In this document: positions 1 through 6,945 of the stretch, in pieces
Position numbering within the stretch: position 1 is the first letter of the stretch
How the letters are laid out: every line of letters begins with the position of its first letter
Source of the DNA: JBMZCV01 sp049613665
GTDB taxonomy: Bacteria; Bacteroidota; Bacteroidia; Chitinophagales; UBA2359
Direction: 5' to 3'
Assembly: GCA_049613665.1 (NCBI GenBank)
Contig: JBMZCV010000182.1
Span: forward strand, 1-10,089
Length of the DNA stretch: 10,089 bases
Position numbers and translations under genes: made by a program
The notes under the pieces: model-generated
What the model was told of the DNA's origin: nothing
What the model saw: the letters and a program-made list of their open reading frames with translations, nothing else
The model's database searches: none

Positions 1-53
1 AAAAATAAAAGAACAAATCTAGGTGGCAGGCACTTTAGAAGTGCCTGCCACCT
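1..53. repeat. Palindromic repeat, copy 1, with A-rich flank
   Basis: A perfect 15-bp inverted repeat has arms at 21-35 and 39-53 (AGGTGGCAGGCACTT and its complement) and a 3-nt TAG loop. It is followed on the plus strand by a T run at 53-59. The 20 bases before the hairpin match, apart from one missing base, the bases before copy 3 at 5106-5157, so the repeat is longer than the hairpin and may begin before the window. It lies about 35 bp past the stop codon of the SMC-like gene and may end that transcript, although the T run is better placed for plus-strand transcription. No transposase accompanies it. Confidence 0.85.
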
Positions 54-87
54 TTTTTTATGAAATTATGTTCAATTCCAAATTGAG

Positions 88-2085
88 TTAAAAGTTAAAT
101 TCACTTTGCTCTCCCAAATCATTCTTTTGTTTATCTGTTAAGTTTTTACCATGTTCAACTAAATCATAAGGTTTTTCTATCTTTAATTTTTCAATAAAAT
201 CTTTTTTACTCTTATTAGAAATTAAAATAATAGGAAACTCATTGAAGCCTATTTTATAAAAAACTTTTGCTAACTGTTCGGTATTTGAAGCATCAAAAAC
301 ACCTTCGGAAGTTTCTAACATAAAAAATATTTTGTTCTTTGATTTTTTATGATACATTTCAAGTATAACTAAACGAAAAATATACTCTAAAAAAACTTTT
401 TCTGACGAACTAACTTGCTCTATATACTTTCTTTCTTTACCTTCAAGTATAGGAGTAAAATAAGATGTCAGCTCGTTAATTTTTTTATTTTTTGCTTCAG
501 GATATTTTAATCTACTTGTTCTAAAAAACTCTTCTGTATATTCTGCAAATTTTTCACTTATATCTTTTTCCATGCTTTTAATTTTTTTATTAAAAGCTGT
601 TCTCTTTATTGTTAATTTTTTATCTAACTCTTGCCTATCTTTTTCTAATGTTTTTATTACTTCATTTAAAGCTTTAATTTTTTGTCTTTGTTTTTTTATA
701 TCATCATCATATTTCGAAATAGTAAGTTTACCATTTATTGAAAAATCAGATATGTTTTTTCTTAGTTCTTCAATTTCTAATTCAAGTCTAGTTATCTTGC
801 CCCTTTTTCTATAACATTCACTTTCTTTGTTTGCCAATATTTCCCATAAATTATTTTTTTCTATTTGTAATCTTCCACATTGTTGGCTTATAGCTTGGAT
901 TTTTGCTTCGATGCTAAAAAGCTCTTGTCTAAATCTAGCAATTTCTTCAATTATTTGTTCTTTTGTTTTATTATTACCTGCTTTTTCTAAACCACTATTA
1001 CAAACAGGACATTTTTTATCATGAATTTTACTTAAAATTGTTTCTGACTTTGATGTAGATACTTTAGTATTACAACAACTGCATATTTCATTTTTTTCTA
1101 ATTCACTTTTTAATATCAAAATGCAAGAAGCTAATTGCGAAGATAAAGCATTATTAGCATCTTCTAGCTTCTTTATGTTTTTTTCACTATTCCACTTATT
1201 TTGCCTCAATTCTTCTAAATAAGCTTTTTTTGCTTGATATTCTGCATTTTTTTCATTGTATCGGCTTTTCGAATTTGTAATTTCGTTTCTTTGTTTTTGT
1301 ATAATGATTTCAAGTTTCTTTTTTTCACTTGTAAAATTAGTTAAGTTTCGTTGTAAAATAGGAAGTTCTGAAATACTAGCTAATTCTTGCTTTTGTTTTT
1401 TTTCTAATATATCAAACCATTGGTTTTCCCTGTTTAATGTTTCTTCTTTTATCTTAATCTCATCTTTTTTATCTTTATATTCTTTTTTTAAGCTCTCTAT
1501 TTTAGTATGAACACCAACTTCGTTAAATAAAATAGAAAATATTTTAGCTTGATTATTCTTTTCCCATAATAAATAATTACTCTCTTCTTCTCGAATGACC
1601 AAATATTTCAAGACAAATGCTAGATTATCAAGATTAACCTTTCCTTCTTTGTTAAAACTATATATTTTGGTATGCTTTTGTAAATACGTTGGATAATATT
1701 CATGTATGTTTATATCATTATTAGTGAATTTGTTAATGTGATTGGTTTGTAGATTTCTAGCTACACATATATTCATATCACCAATAGAAAAAGTAACTTC
1801 TATTTTAGAGTTTTTAGGCATTGGGTTACCTTTTAATCTAGTTTTAAAAAAACGTGGATTTATAGGAGTTTTTTCTGCATTTACAAAATTTCCTACAATA
1901 CCATAAATAACCATATTTAAAAATGTAGATTTGCCGATTGAGTTTGCACCTAAAACTAGATTCAAACCATCTTTCCAATTTATTGTAAAATGGTTTTTTC
2001 CCAAATAATCAAAAAGAGGGTAGTTATGCACTTTTACTTCTTTTATGCTAGGAAAGCATATTAAGTTTGCTTTTTGCTCTGTCAT
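88..2085 (-). CDS. Rad50/SMC-like ATPase with zinc hook (possible defence-system subunit)
   Basis: Predicted cytosolic ATPase of 665 residues with SMC/Rad50 architecture. The N-terminal ATPase half has a Walker A motif, GANSIGKST, at 46-54. Two lysine/glutamate-rich coiled-coil arms (about 195-330 and 370-520) flank a hook with two cysteine pairs, C335/C338 and C359/C362, which would bind zinc at the coiled-coil apex as in Rad50. The C-terminal half has a signature-like VSSSEK at 558-563 and a Walker B-like segment at 586-598 (IFFMLETSEGVFD). Rad50-like defence ATPases usually read DTPEGSLD here, so E591 replaces the Walker B aspartate while E594 aligns with the catalytic glutamate. The usual H-loop histidine appears to be missing in ILISNK (619-624). 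Chosen start is the ATG at 2085, with no visible ribosome binding site. The gene is much more AT-rich than katG and appears to be transcribed alone. Size and motifs recall Lamassu LmuB or similar SMC subunits; that assignment is inference, and the biological role is unknown. Confidence 0.8.
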   Translation of the reverse strand: MTEQKANLICFPSIKEVKVHNYPLFDYLGKNHFTINWKDGLNLVLGANSIGKSTFLNMVIYGIVGNFVNAEKTPINPRFFKTRLKGNPMPKNSKIEVTFSIGDMNICVARNLQTNHINKFTNNDINIHEYYPTYLQKHTKIYSFNKEGKVNLDNLAFVLKYLVIREEESNYLLWEKNNQAKIFSILFNEVGVHTKIESLKKEYKDKKDEIKIKEETLNRENQWFDILEKKQKQELASISELPILQRNLTNFTSEKKKLEIIIQKQRNEITNSKSRYNEKNAEYQAKKAYLEELRQNKWNSEKNIKKLEDANNALSSQLASCILILKSELEKNEICSCCNTKVSTSKSETILSKIHDKKCPVCNSGLEKAGNNKTKEQIIEEIARFRQELFSIEAKIQAISQQCGRLQIEKNNLWEILANKESECYRKRGKITRLELEIEELRKNISDFSINGKLTISKYDDDIKKQRQKIKALNEVIKTLEKDRQELDKKLTIKRTAFNKKIKSMEKDISEKFAEYTEEFFRTSRLKYPEAKNKKINELTSYFTPILEGKERKYIEQVSSSEKVFLEYIFRLVILEMYHKKSKNKIFFMLETSEGVFDASNTEQLAKVFYKIGFNEFPIILISNKSKKDFIEKLKIEKPYDLVEHGKNLTDKQKNDLGEQSEFNF

Positions 2086-2231
2086 AATAATTGTTCGTTC
2101 AAATTAGTTAAAAAAAATAGATGAAGTTTATTAATTCCTCATAAATATAAAACAAAAAACAACAATACAAAAACAAAAGCATTATTTTCAGCCATATACA
2201 TTATACAAAAGTCTCAAACCGCATTAGATAA

Positions 2232-2276
2232 AAAAAGGTCTTACAGCTAAATCATTTCTAGCTATAAGACCTTTTT
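2232..2276 (-). terminator. Intrinsic terminator of katG
   Basis: The hairpin pairs AAAAAGGTCTTA (2232-2243) with its complement at 2265-2276. After one C/A mismatch a further 5 bp pair (2245-2249 with 2259-2263), leaving a 9-nt loop. Read on the minus strand the stem ends in a run of T. It starts 24 bp past the katG stop codon, as expected for a rho-independent terminator. It should separate katG from the SMC-like gene 3' of it on the same strand. Confidence 0.85.
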
Positions 2277-2299
2277 CATTTATTACTTTGAACCAAAAA

Positions 2300-4498
2300 C
2301 TATTTCAAATCGAAACGGTCTAAGTTCATCACTTTGTTCCAAGCTTTCGCAAAATCACGCAAAAACTTAGCTTTCGCATCATCGGTAGCATATACCTCTG
2401 CCAAAGCTCTTAATTCAGAATTTGAGCCGAAAATTAAGTCAGCACGAGTAGCCGTCCATTTTGGAAGACCTGTTTTTCTATCGCTACCTACAAAATACTC
2501 ACCTTTGTCGTTAGTTGCTTTCCAAGCAGTGCTGAAATCTAACAAATTAGTAAAGAAATCATTTGTTAAACAATCAGTTTTGTCGGTAAAAACGCCATGT
2601 TTTGAGCCATCAAAATTAGCATTCAAAACTCTCATACCACCAACAAGAACTGTCATTTCAGGAGCAGTTAAGCTCAACAGGTTAGCTTTATCCACCAACA
2701 TTTCTTCTGTAATAGCTGGGCAGTTGCTGTTTTTGTAGTTTCTAAAACCATCAGCTTGTGGTTCTAGGTGTGCAAAAGAATCAACATCTGTTTGCTCCAA
2801 GCTTGCATCAGTTCTACCTGCTGTGAAAGGCATAGCCAAATCGTGGCCAGCATTTTTAGCCGCTTTTTCGATAGCTGCACAGCCACCCAAAACGATTAAA
2901 TCTGCTAAAGAAACTTCTTTTCCACCTTGCGTAGCCTTAAATTCTTCTTGAATACTTGTTAAAGTACCTAAAACTGCTTTCAATTGAGCAGGATTGTTTA
3001 CTTCCCAGTTATTTTGCGGAGCGAAACGAATGCGAGCACCATTAGCACCACCACGTTTGTCAGAGTGACGGAAAGTAGAAGCCGAAGCCCAAGCCGTACC
3101 CACTAATTGAGCGATAGACAAGCCAGAAGCCAAGATATTTGCTTTCAAAGCAGCAATATCGTCGTTGTTGATAGCCTCGCCAGAAGCCGCAGGAATTGGG
3201 TCTTGCCAAACTAAATCTTCGGCAGGAACTTCACTACCCAAATAGCAAGCTTTAGGCCCCATATCACGGTGTGTTAGTTTGAACCAAGCACGAGCGAAAG
3301 CATCAGCAAATTCGTCTGGATTTTCGTGAAAACGCTTAGAAATTGGGCCGTAAACTGGGTCAAATCTCAAAGCTAAATCAGCCGTTGTCATAATGATAGG
3401 CACTTTTTGGTCAGAGCCATCTACTTGTGGTGCGTGGTCTTCTGCTGCCAAATCTGTTGGTGTCCATTGGTGAGCACCTGCTGGACTTTTCGTCAATTCC
3501 CACTCATAGCGGTACAATACATTTAAGTAAGAATGATCCCATGTAGTAGGTGTCGGAGTCCAAGCACCTTCAATACCGCTAGTGATAGTATCAACGCCTT
3601 TACCCGATTTGTAGCTGCTGTTCCAACCTGTGCCTTGCTCTGCCATGCTTGCACCTTCTGGTTCTCTGCCTACATGAACGTCGTCGCCTGCTCCGTGACA
3701 TTTTCCGAAAGTGTGTCCGCCTGCTACCAAAGCAACAGTTTCTTCGTCATTCATAGCCATACGACCGAAAGTCTCACGAATATCTTTGCCCGAAGCTAAG
3801 ATGTCTGGATTTCCGTTTGGCCCTTGTGGATTTACATAAATCAAACCCATTTGAACGGCTGCTAAAGTGTGTTCCAAATCACGAACACCAGAATAGCGTT
3901 TGTCGCCTAACCATTCTACTTCATTTCCCCAATATACATCTTCTTCTGCTTGCCAGATGTCTTCACGGCCGCCGCCAAAACCAAATGTATCGAAACCCAT
4001 TGATTCTAATGCACAGTTTCCTGCCAAAATCAATAAGTCTGCCCAAGATATTTTTTGACCATATTTTTGTTTGATAGGCCACAACAAAAGACGTGCTTTG
4101 TCTAAGTTACCATTATCTGGCCAGCTATTCAAAGGAGCAAAACGTTGGTTTCCAGTAGAACCGCCGCCTCTACCGTCAGAAACACGATATGTGCCTGCAC
4201 TGTGCCATGTCATACGAATGAAAAATGGGCCATAGTGGCCGTAATCTGCTGGCCACCACTCTTTAGAGTCGACCATTAGTGCTTTAATGTCTTCTTTTAC
4301 AGCATTTAAATCTAAGCTATTGAAAGCTGTTACATAATCAAAATCTGCGTCTAAAGGGTTTGCCAAAACTGAATGTTGGCGTAAGATGTTTAAGTTCAAA
4401 CGGTTTGGCCACCAATCTTTGTTTGATGTGCCACCTGTTACTTTAGCTTGTCCATTGTGAAAAGGACATTTGCCCAAGTCTGAATTATTGTTATCCAT
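2300..4498 (-). CDS. katG: Catalase-peroxidase KatG
   Basis: Bifunctional haem enzyme of 732 residues, full length for the family, which converts hydrogen peroxide to water and oxygen and also oxidises organic donors. The distal haem site is R95, W98 and H99 in RMTWHSAGTYR. The proximal haem ligand is H262 in VAGGHTFGKCHG, with partner W313 and a likely proximal aspartate at D374. The self-made Met-Tyr-Trp crosslink needed for catalase activity can form from W98, Y221 (IYVNPQGP) and M247 (RMAMND). R411 in HRDMGP corresponds to the mobile arginine that controls catalase turnover. The second, haem-less peroxidase-like half follows from about residue 430. There is no signal peptide, so it should be cytoplasmic. 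The ATG at 4498 gives the expected N-terminus (CPFHNGQ near residue 11). It is transcribed alone, with its own promoter box and terminator, and is richer in GC than the flanking genes. Confidence 0.98.
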   Translation of the reverse strand: MDNNNSDLGKCPFHNGQAKVTGGTSNKDWWPNRLNLNILRQHSVLANPLDADFDYVTAFNSLDLNAVKEDIKALMVDSKEWWPADYGHYGPFFIRMTWHSAGTYRVSDGRGGGSTGNQRFAPLNSWPDNGNLDKARLLLWPIKQKYGQKISWADLLILAGNCALESMGFDTFGFGGGREDIWQAEEDVYWGNEVEWLGDKRYSGVRDLEHTLAAVQMGLIYVNPQGPNGNPDILASGKDIRETFGRMAMNDEETVALVAGGHTFGKCHGAGDDVHVGREPEGASMAEQGTGWNSSYKSGKGVDTITSGIEGAWTPTPTTWDHSYLNVLYRYEWELTKSPAGAHQWTPTDLAAEDHAPQVDGSDQKVPIIMTTADLALRFDPVYGPISKRFHENPDEFADAFARAWFKLTHRDMGPKACYLGSEVPAEDLVWQDPIPAASGEAINNDDIAALKANILASGLSIAQLVGTAWASASTFRHSDKRGGANGARIRFAPQNNWEVNNPAQLKAVLGTLTSIQEEFKATQGGKEVSLADLIVLGGCAAIEKAAKNAGHDLAMPFTAGRTDASLEQTDVDSFAHLEPQADGFRNYKNSNCPAITEEMLVDKANLLSLTAPEMTVLVGGMRVLNANFDGSKHGVFTDKTDCLTNDFFTNLLDFSTAWKATNDKGEYFVGSDRKTGLPKWTATRADLIFGSNSELRALAEVYATDDAKAKFLRDFAKAWNKVMNLDRFDLK

Positions 4499-4533
4499 TA
4501 ATTAAGTGCTTTTTTAATATTATTTTTATGACG

Positions 4534-4541
4534 CAAAGTTA
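4534..4541 (-). promoter_or_regulatory. Bacteroidota-type -7 box of katG
   Basis: On the minus strand this reads TAACTTTG, a perfect match to the TAnnTTTG -7 element of the Bacteroidota primary sigma factor. It is 36 bp upstream of the katG start codon and predicts a short leader. A possible -33 TTG lies 24 bp further upstream, which is slightly more than the usual spacing. No clear OxyR or PerR operator was recognised in the 157-bp divergent region. Confidence 0.6.
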
Positions 4542-4624
4542 TTGATTTATTTTGATTAAAAAAAGCAATAATTTCAATATAAATTTTGCATTTTAGCAAC
4601 ATAAAATATTTCTCTCAACATATT

Positions 4625-4637
4625 AGTATAAAATACT
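4625..4637. promoter_or_regulatory. Small palindrome upstream of the immunity-like gene
   Basis: AGTAT, AAA, ATACT forms a perfect 5-bp inverted repeat 18 bp before the ATG at 4656. It could be an operator or part of the promoter, but such a short AT-rich palindrome is expected by chance in this region. Confidence 0.2.
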
Positions 4638-4655
4638 TAATAAATAACAAAAAAA

Positions 4656-4985
4656 ATGATACAAGAACAAAAACAAATATGTCAGAAATATGGTGCTGAA
4701 TATGTAGAAAGTCCGTTAAATGAAAAAGTAGGTATTTCGCTTGAAGTTTTAAAAGGAAAAGTTCCAATACATGGTTTGCGACATTCTATAACAGAAAGCA
4801 CAACAGGTTGGTATATTTGGGCTGGCGAATATTCTGAAAAGGATGATTTTTTTCAACCATATTGTATAAAGCATCTCAAAAAAAAATGTCCATGGATAAT
4901 GAAATATTTGGGACTTGCTCCAAGTTGGCGTTTTTTAGTTACGCCTGATTATGAAGATGTTTGGCAAGATAAAGAATTGTTATAA
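4656..4985 (+). CDS. Imm33-like domain protein (putative immunity protein)
   Basis: Small soluble protein of 109 residues with no signal peptide or membrane segment. Recognisable motifs are GLRH (40-43), GWYIWAGE (51-58), DFF (64-66), KYLGLAP (83-89), WRFL (91-94) and YEDVW (99-103). From memory this order matches proteins annotated as Imm33-like, a family often found as polymorphic-toxin immunity proteins or as orphan copies; I could not check this by search. It is the only plus-strand gene in the window, is divergent from katG and ends at the gene-free hairpin region. No toxin gene adjoins it. The ATG at 4656 follows an A run without a Shine-Dalgarno site, usual for this phylum. The open reading frame is convincing; the functional label is tentative. 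Confidence 0.75.
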   Translation: MIQEQKQICQKYGAEYVESPLNEKVGISLEVLKGKVPIHGLRHSITESTTGWYIWAGEYSEKDDFFQPYCIKHLKKKCPWIMKYLGLAPSWRFLVTPDYEDVWQDKELL

Positions 4986-5049
4986 ATTTTTTGTTTCTGC
5001 AAAAAATCGTGTGCTGCTTATCTGTGAAAACAATTATATTGCAAAATAA

Positions 5050-5080
5050 GGTGGTAGGCATTTTGAAAATGCCTGCCACC
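5050..5080. repeat. Palindromic repeat, copy 2
   Basis: Arms at 5050-5064 and 5066-5080 follow the same GGTGGYAGGCA pattern as copies 1 and 3. Against copy 1, the pair C33-G41 has become T5061-A5069, a double change that preserves pairing. T5055 faces G5075, a wobble in plus-strand RNA but a mismatch in minus-strand RNA. Copies 1 and 3 share an upstream flank that this copy lacks. It lies 64 bp past the immunity-like gene and may end its transcript, although no T run follows directly. Confidence 0.8.
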
Positions 5081-5105
5081 ACACCTATTTTGTTAGTTAG
5101 CCTTT

Positions 5106-5157
5106 AAAAATAAAAGACAAATCTAGGTGGCAGGCACTTTAGAAGTGCCTACCACCT
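5106..5157. repeat. Palindromic repeat, copy 3, with A-rich flank
   Basis: The hairpin arms are 5125-5139 and 5143-5157 with a TAG loop. They are identical to copy 1 except for G to A at 5151, which makes a C/A mismatch on the plus strand and a G/U wobble in minus-strand RNA. The preceding bases 5106-5124 match 1-20 with one base missing. A CTTTTT tract follows. Copies 1 and 3 are in the same orientation and bracket the SMC-like, katG and immunity-like genes. Confidence 0.85.
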
Positions 5158-5201
5158 CTTTTTACGATAATATTTGCTAAAACTATGAAAATGCAACAAA
5201 A

Positions 5202-5258
5202 AAATGGCACACCTAAAAAGAATTAGATATGCCATTTCTGAAATGATATTTATTTTAA
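5202..5258 (-). terminator. Repeated terminator, copy C (behind the DUF1772-like gene)
   Basis: An 8-bp stem pairs AAATGGCA (5202-5209) with TGCCATTT (5230-5237). Inside it CTAA pairs with TTAG. On the minus strand a T run follows the stem, giving a rho-independent terminator 69 bp past the stop codon at 5327. The whole 57 bp is identical to 6058-6114, including 21 bp outside the hairpin, so it is a copied sequence rather than convergent evolution of a terminator. Confidence 0.8.
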
Positions 5259-5326
5259 GTAGCTAATCAAAAGAAACAAGGTATTTTCAAAATATTATAT
5301 CCTTAAAAAAAGATAAGAGATAAGAG

Positions 5327-5797
5327 TTAATTGATATTGTTATTTTGCACCTTATTAAAGGCCAAAATTAAAAAGATAAGCGAAATAAATTCGATGACAA
5401 CTCTTCCCCAGTGCCAATAACTCCAAATAACTAATTCATTCTTTAATTCTATATCTGAGAAGGCAGCTTGATAAAATAGCTCATTCGTTCCTTTAAAATA
5501 TATATAAAAAGAAGACACAAATAGAATTGCAAAAAAAGAGGAACTTAAAGCAAGTTTAAAAGCATTAGAATTTGTCTTTTTACAATAAATCGATAAAAAA
5601 AGAGGAACTAAAGCTGCAATAATAGTTAAGACTGTATAAAATCGACCAATCGAAGGGCCGAATTCATTGTAATAAGAATAAAAATTAGTAGAAGATAGCG
5701 ATTGCCAATATGGAACTAGAAGCACTCCTTCTGTAATCTGGCTACCAATGAAAATTGAGAAAATGACTATTGATGAATAATAAAAAAAATGTTTCAT
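5327..5797 (-). CDS. Four-helix membrane protein, DUF1772-like
   Basis: Inner-membrane protein of 156 residues with four predicted helices at about 7-29, 50-71, 80-101 and 131-149. TEGVLLVPYW (22-31) follows the first helix, and an aromatic WSYWHWGR motif (125-132) precedes the last. This layout, with the conserved tryptophan/histidine/arginine patch before helix four, resembles DUF1772 (anthrone oxygenase-like) proteins. Most bacterial members of that family have no known substrate, so no reaction is assigned. The ATG at 5797 gives a short basic start (MKHFF) directly before helix one. It is transcribed alone, and its terminator is the repeated copy C. Membership is judged by pattern only. 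Confidence 0.7.
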   Translation of the reverse strand: MKHFFYYSSIVIFSIFIGSQITEGVLLVPYWQSLSSTNFYSYYNEFGPSIGRFYTVLTIIAALVPLFLSIYCKKTNSNAFKLALSSSFFAILFVSSFYIYFKGTNELFYQAAFSDIELKNELVIWSYWHWGRVVIEFISLIFLILAFNKVQNNNIN

Positions 5798-6040
5798 AAT
5801 TTAAGTAAATTAAAGAACTGAGTAATAAACAGATGACTTAATGGAAAAACTTCTGAACGACTACTTAAATATACGAAAAAGAAAGAATGTTTGTTTTTCA
5901 GCTATTGTCGCTTTGAAATAAAGTAAATATTATAAAAAAAAATTACTTGTTTTTCTGTGTCAGCAATTAGTTTTTAATGCCTTTTTTTATCAAAAGTTTA
6001 AACATACTGTTTTTTTTAGGCTAAGGAGACCAAGAATTTC
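5798..6040. other. Gene-free region upstream of the DUF1772-like gene
   Basis: AT-rich DNA without a credible coding region. It should carry the minus-strand promoter for the gene at 5797, but no TAnnTTTG box was found. The stretch 5871-5885 matches 6923-6937, upstream of the antitoxin gene, at 14 of 15 positions and could be a shared upstream element. The stretch 5982-6013 resembles the right end of the window. Confidence 0.5.
5982..6013. repeat. Short interspersed repeat, copy 1
   Basis: This 32-bp stretch matches 10058-10089 with three differences, and both begin with seven T. The second copy runs off the window, so the true length is unknown. It is AT-rich, which lowers its weight, but the TTAAACATACT core is identical in both. 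Confidence 0.5.
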
Positions 6041-6057
6041 TATTTTTATGTAAAAAC

Positions 6058-6093
6058 AAATGGCACACCTAAAAAGAATTAGATATGCCATTT
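6058..6093 (-). terminator. Repeated terminator, copy A (behind the PIN toxin)
   Basis: AAATGGCA (6058-6065) pairs with TGCCATTT (6086-6093), with an inner CTAA/TTAG stem. On the minus strand GTTTTTA follows the stem. It now serves the toxin-antitoxin operon, 59 bp past the toxin stop codon, but by sequence it is a duplicate of the receptor's terminator. Confidence 0.8.
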
Positions 6094-6127
6094 CTGAAAT
6101 GATATTTATTTTAAAGAAAGTTATTTT

Positions 6128-6152
6128 TTAAAACTCATGCGAAAATTTCAAC
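6128..6152 (-). pseudogene. Remnant of the 3' end of the TonB receptor gene
   Basis: Read on the minus strand, these 25 bp encode the final LKFSHEF and TAA stop of the receptor gene at 7064, with identical bases. They are detached from any receptor gene and abut the end of the PIN toxin gene, whose TAG stop uses 6152 as its last base. The fragment is too short to be functional but marks the junction of the rearrangement. Confidence 0.85.
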
Positions 6153-6601
6153 TAGATGTCAATGTTATTTCGTAACATTAAAATTTGTTCGGTAGAGTTA
6201 CCTTTATTGTAACCTTTTGCTCTAATACCTCTTAACAATACTTTATCACCTGTCCATAATATAGCATTTAAATATTCACACAGAGCAATAAATGCTATAT
6301 CATCCATATCTACATCTCTCACAATATGAACTGCTTTTTGCCATATTTCAAATGGTATCAATTCTTCAGATATAAAGTTAATAGAATGAAATACTTGATG
6401 TTGTATTTCGGTAATAATACTTCTTTGCAAACCAGATATTTTAACAAGCTTGTCTTTATGCCTTTCTATCTCGGTTTTCAGATAACTAGCTGAATAAAAT
6501 TCAAACTCATTAGTAGAGTTTAATAACAAATCTCCTATTTTAGTATTTGTATTCAAAATAGCACTAAACACAATATTGGTATCAACAACTATTTTTATCA
6601 T
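6152..6601 (-). CDS. PIN-domain toxin (VapC-like ribonuclease)
   Basis: A 149-residue PIN-domain protein, expected to be a magnesium-dependent RNase whose activity is masked by the antitoxin encoded just upstream. The acidic active site is visible: D7 in VVDTN, a glutamate at E44 (LKTEIERH), D100/D101 in DVDMDDIAF and D119 in WTGDK. WTGDK followed by a basic KGY segment (129-131) is typical of this PIN subgroup. The start codon overlaps the antitoxin stop as ATGA at 6598-6601, so the two are translationally coupled. The TAG stop lies at the junction with repeat A, so the last few residues (about NNIDI) may differ from those of the parental toxin. The RNA target cannot be told from sequence. 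The active site looks intact. Confidence 0.88.
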   Translation of the reverse strand: MIKIVVDTNIVFSAILNTNTKIGDLLLNSTNEFEFYSASYLKTEIERHKDKLVKISGLQRSIITEIQHQVFHSINFISEELIPFEIWQKAVHIVRDVDMDDIAFIALCEYLNAILWTGDKVLLRGIRAKGYNKGNSTEQILMLRNNIDI

Positions 6602-6801
6602 TTCAAAAACTTGTTTTTATGTTTTGCCCACCAATCTTGATTGATAGATTTTGATAGTTCATTTATTTGTTTTTGAGTGGCTTTGCTATTTGTACTCAAT
6701 TCTTTGTAAGTCAAAAAATTAATAAGCCTTTGCAAGCCTTGTATATCTACATTTTTAGGTAGCCTAATGATGATTTCTGTATCACTATGTTGTATTGTCA
6801 T
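6598..6801 (-). CDS. Antitoxin partner of the PIN toxin
   Basis: A 67-residue protein encoded directly before the PIN toxin with a 4-bp overlap. Residues 8-33 carry a short strand (TEIIIRLP) and a helix that plausibly form a dimerising or DNA-contacting part. The C-terminal INELSKSINQDWWAKHKNKF segment (46-65), with paired tryptophans at 57-58, resembles the toxin-binding tail of many Bacteroidota PIN-associated antitoxins. Size and position fit an antitoxin that binds its own promoter, but I cannot name its DNA-binding fold. No Shine-Dalgarno site precedes the ATG at 6801. Confidence 0.8.
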   Translation of the reverse strand: MTIQHSDTEIIIRLPKNVDIQGLQRLINFLTYKELSTNSKATQKQINELSKSINQDWWAKHKNKFLK

Positions 6802-6816
6802 AATAAATATTTTATT
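6802..6816. promoter_or_regulatory. Possible operator of the toxin-antitoxin operon
   Basis: A 15-bp palindrome, AATAAA, TAT, TTTATT, directly abuts the antitoxin start codon. Autoregulated toxin-antitoxin operons often have such a site there. It consists only of A and T, so it could be chance. Confidence 0.22.
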
Positions 6817-6945
6817 TTTTAAGTGCCAATTACTATTTATTATAAGGAGGATTTAGATTAATGTATGGATATTCAGTATGTTAATTTTCATAATTTCCAA
6901 AACCTATCCTACTATTTATAAGATACGAAAAATAAAGTATATTTG

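Larger units (their letters stand above)
4986..5326. other. Gene-free convergent junction rich in hairpins
   Basis: This 341-bp stretch lies between the converging immunity-like and DUF1772-like genes. It holds two palindromic repeat copies (5050-5080 and 5106-5157) and one minus-strand terminator copy (5202-5258). No open reading frame of useful length was seen. The hairpins probably block read-through from both sides. Confidence 0.7.
6041..6152. repeat. 112-bp direct repeat, copy A
   Basis: Matches 6977-7088 except at 6050, 6063, 6076 and 6126. Similarity stops sharply at both sides (6040 versus 6976, and 6153 versus 7089). It includes a hairpin terminator and the last 25 bp of the receptor coding sequence. 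Confidence 0.95.

Noticed and set aside
572..1510. Plus-strand open frames of 65-84 codons opposite the SMC-like gene
   Set aside because: They are hydrophobic phenylalanine/serine-rich antisense translations of the lysine-rich coiled coil and lie wholly inside a well-supported gene.
2334..4074. Plus-strand open frames opposite katG
   Set aside because: katG is unmistakable across its whole length; these frames show no domain or start signal of their own.
21..5157. CRISPR array
   Set aside because: The repeats are palindromic, only three in number and widely separated, with no regular spacers and no cas genes.
6844..6884. AAGGAGG followed 10 bp later by ATG on the plus strand
   Set aside because: It looks like a perfect ribosome binding site but opens only a seven-codon frame, and genes in this window do not use such sites.
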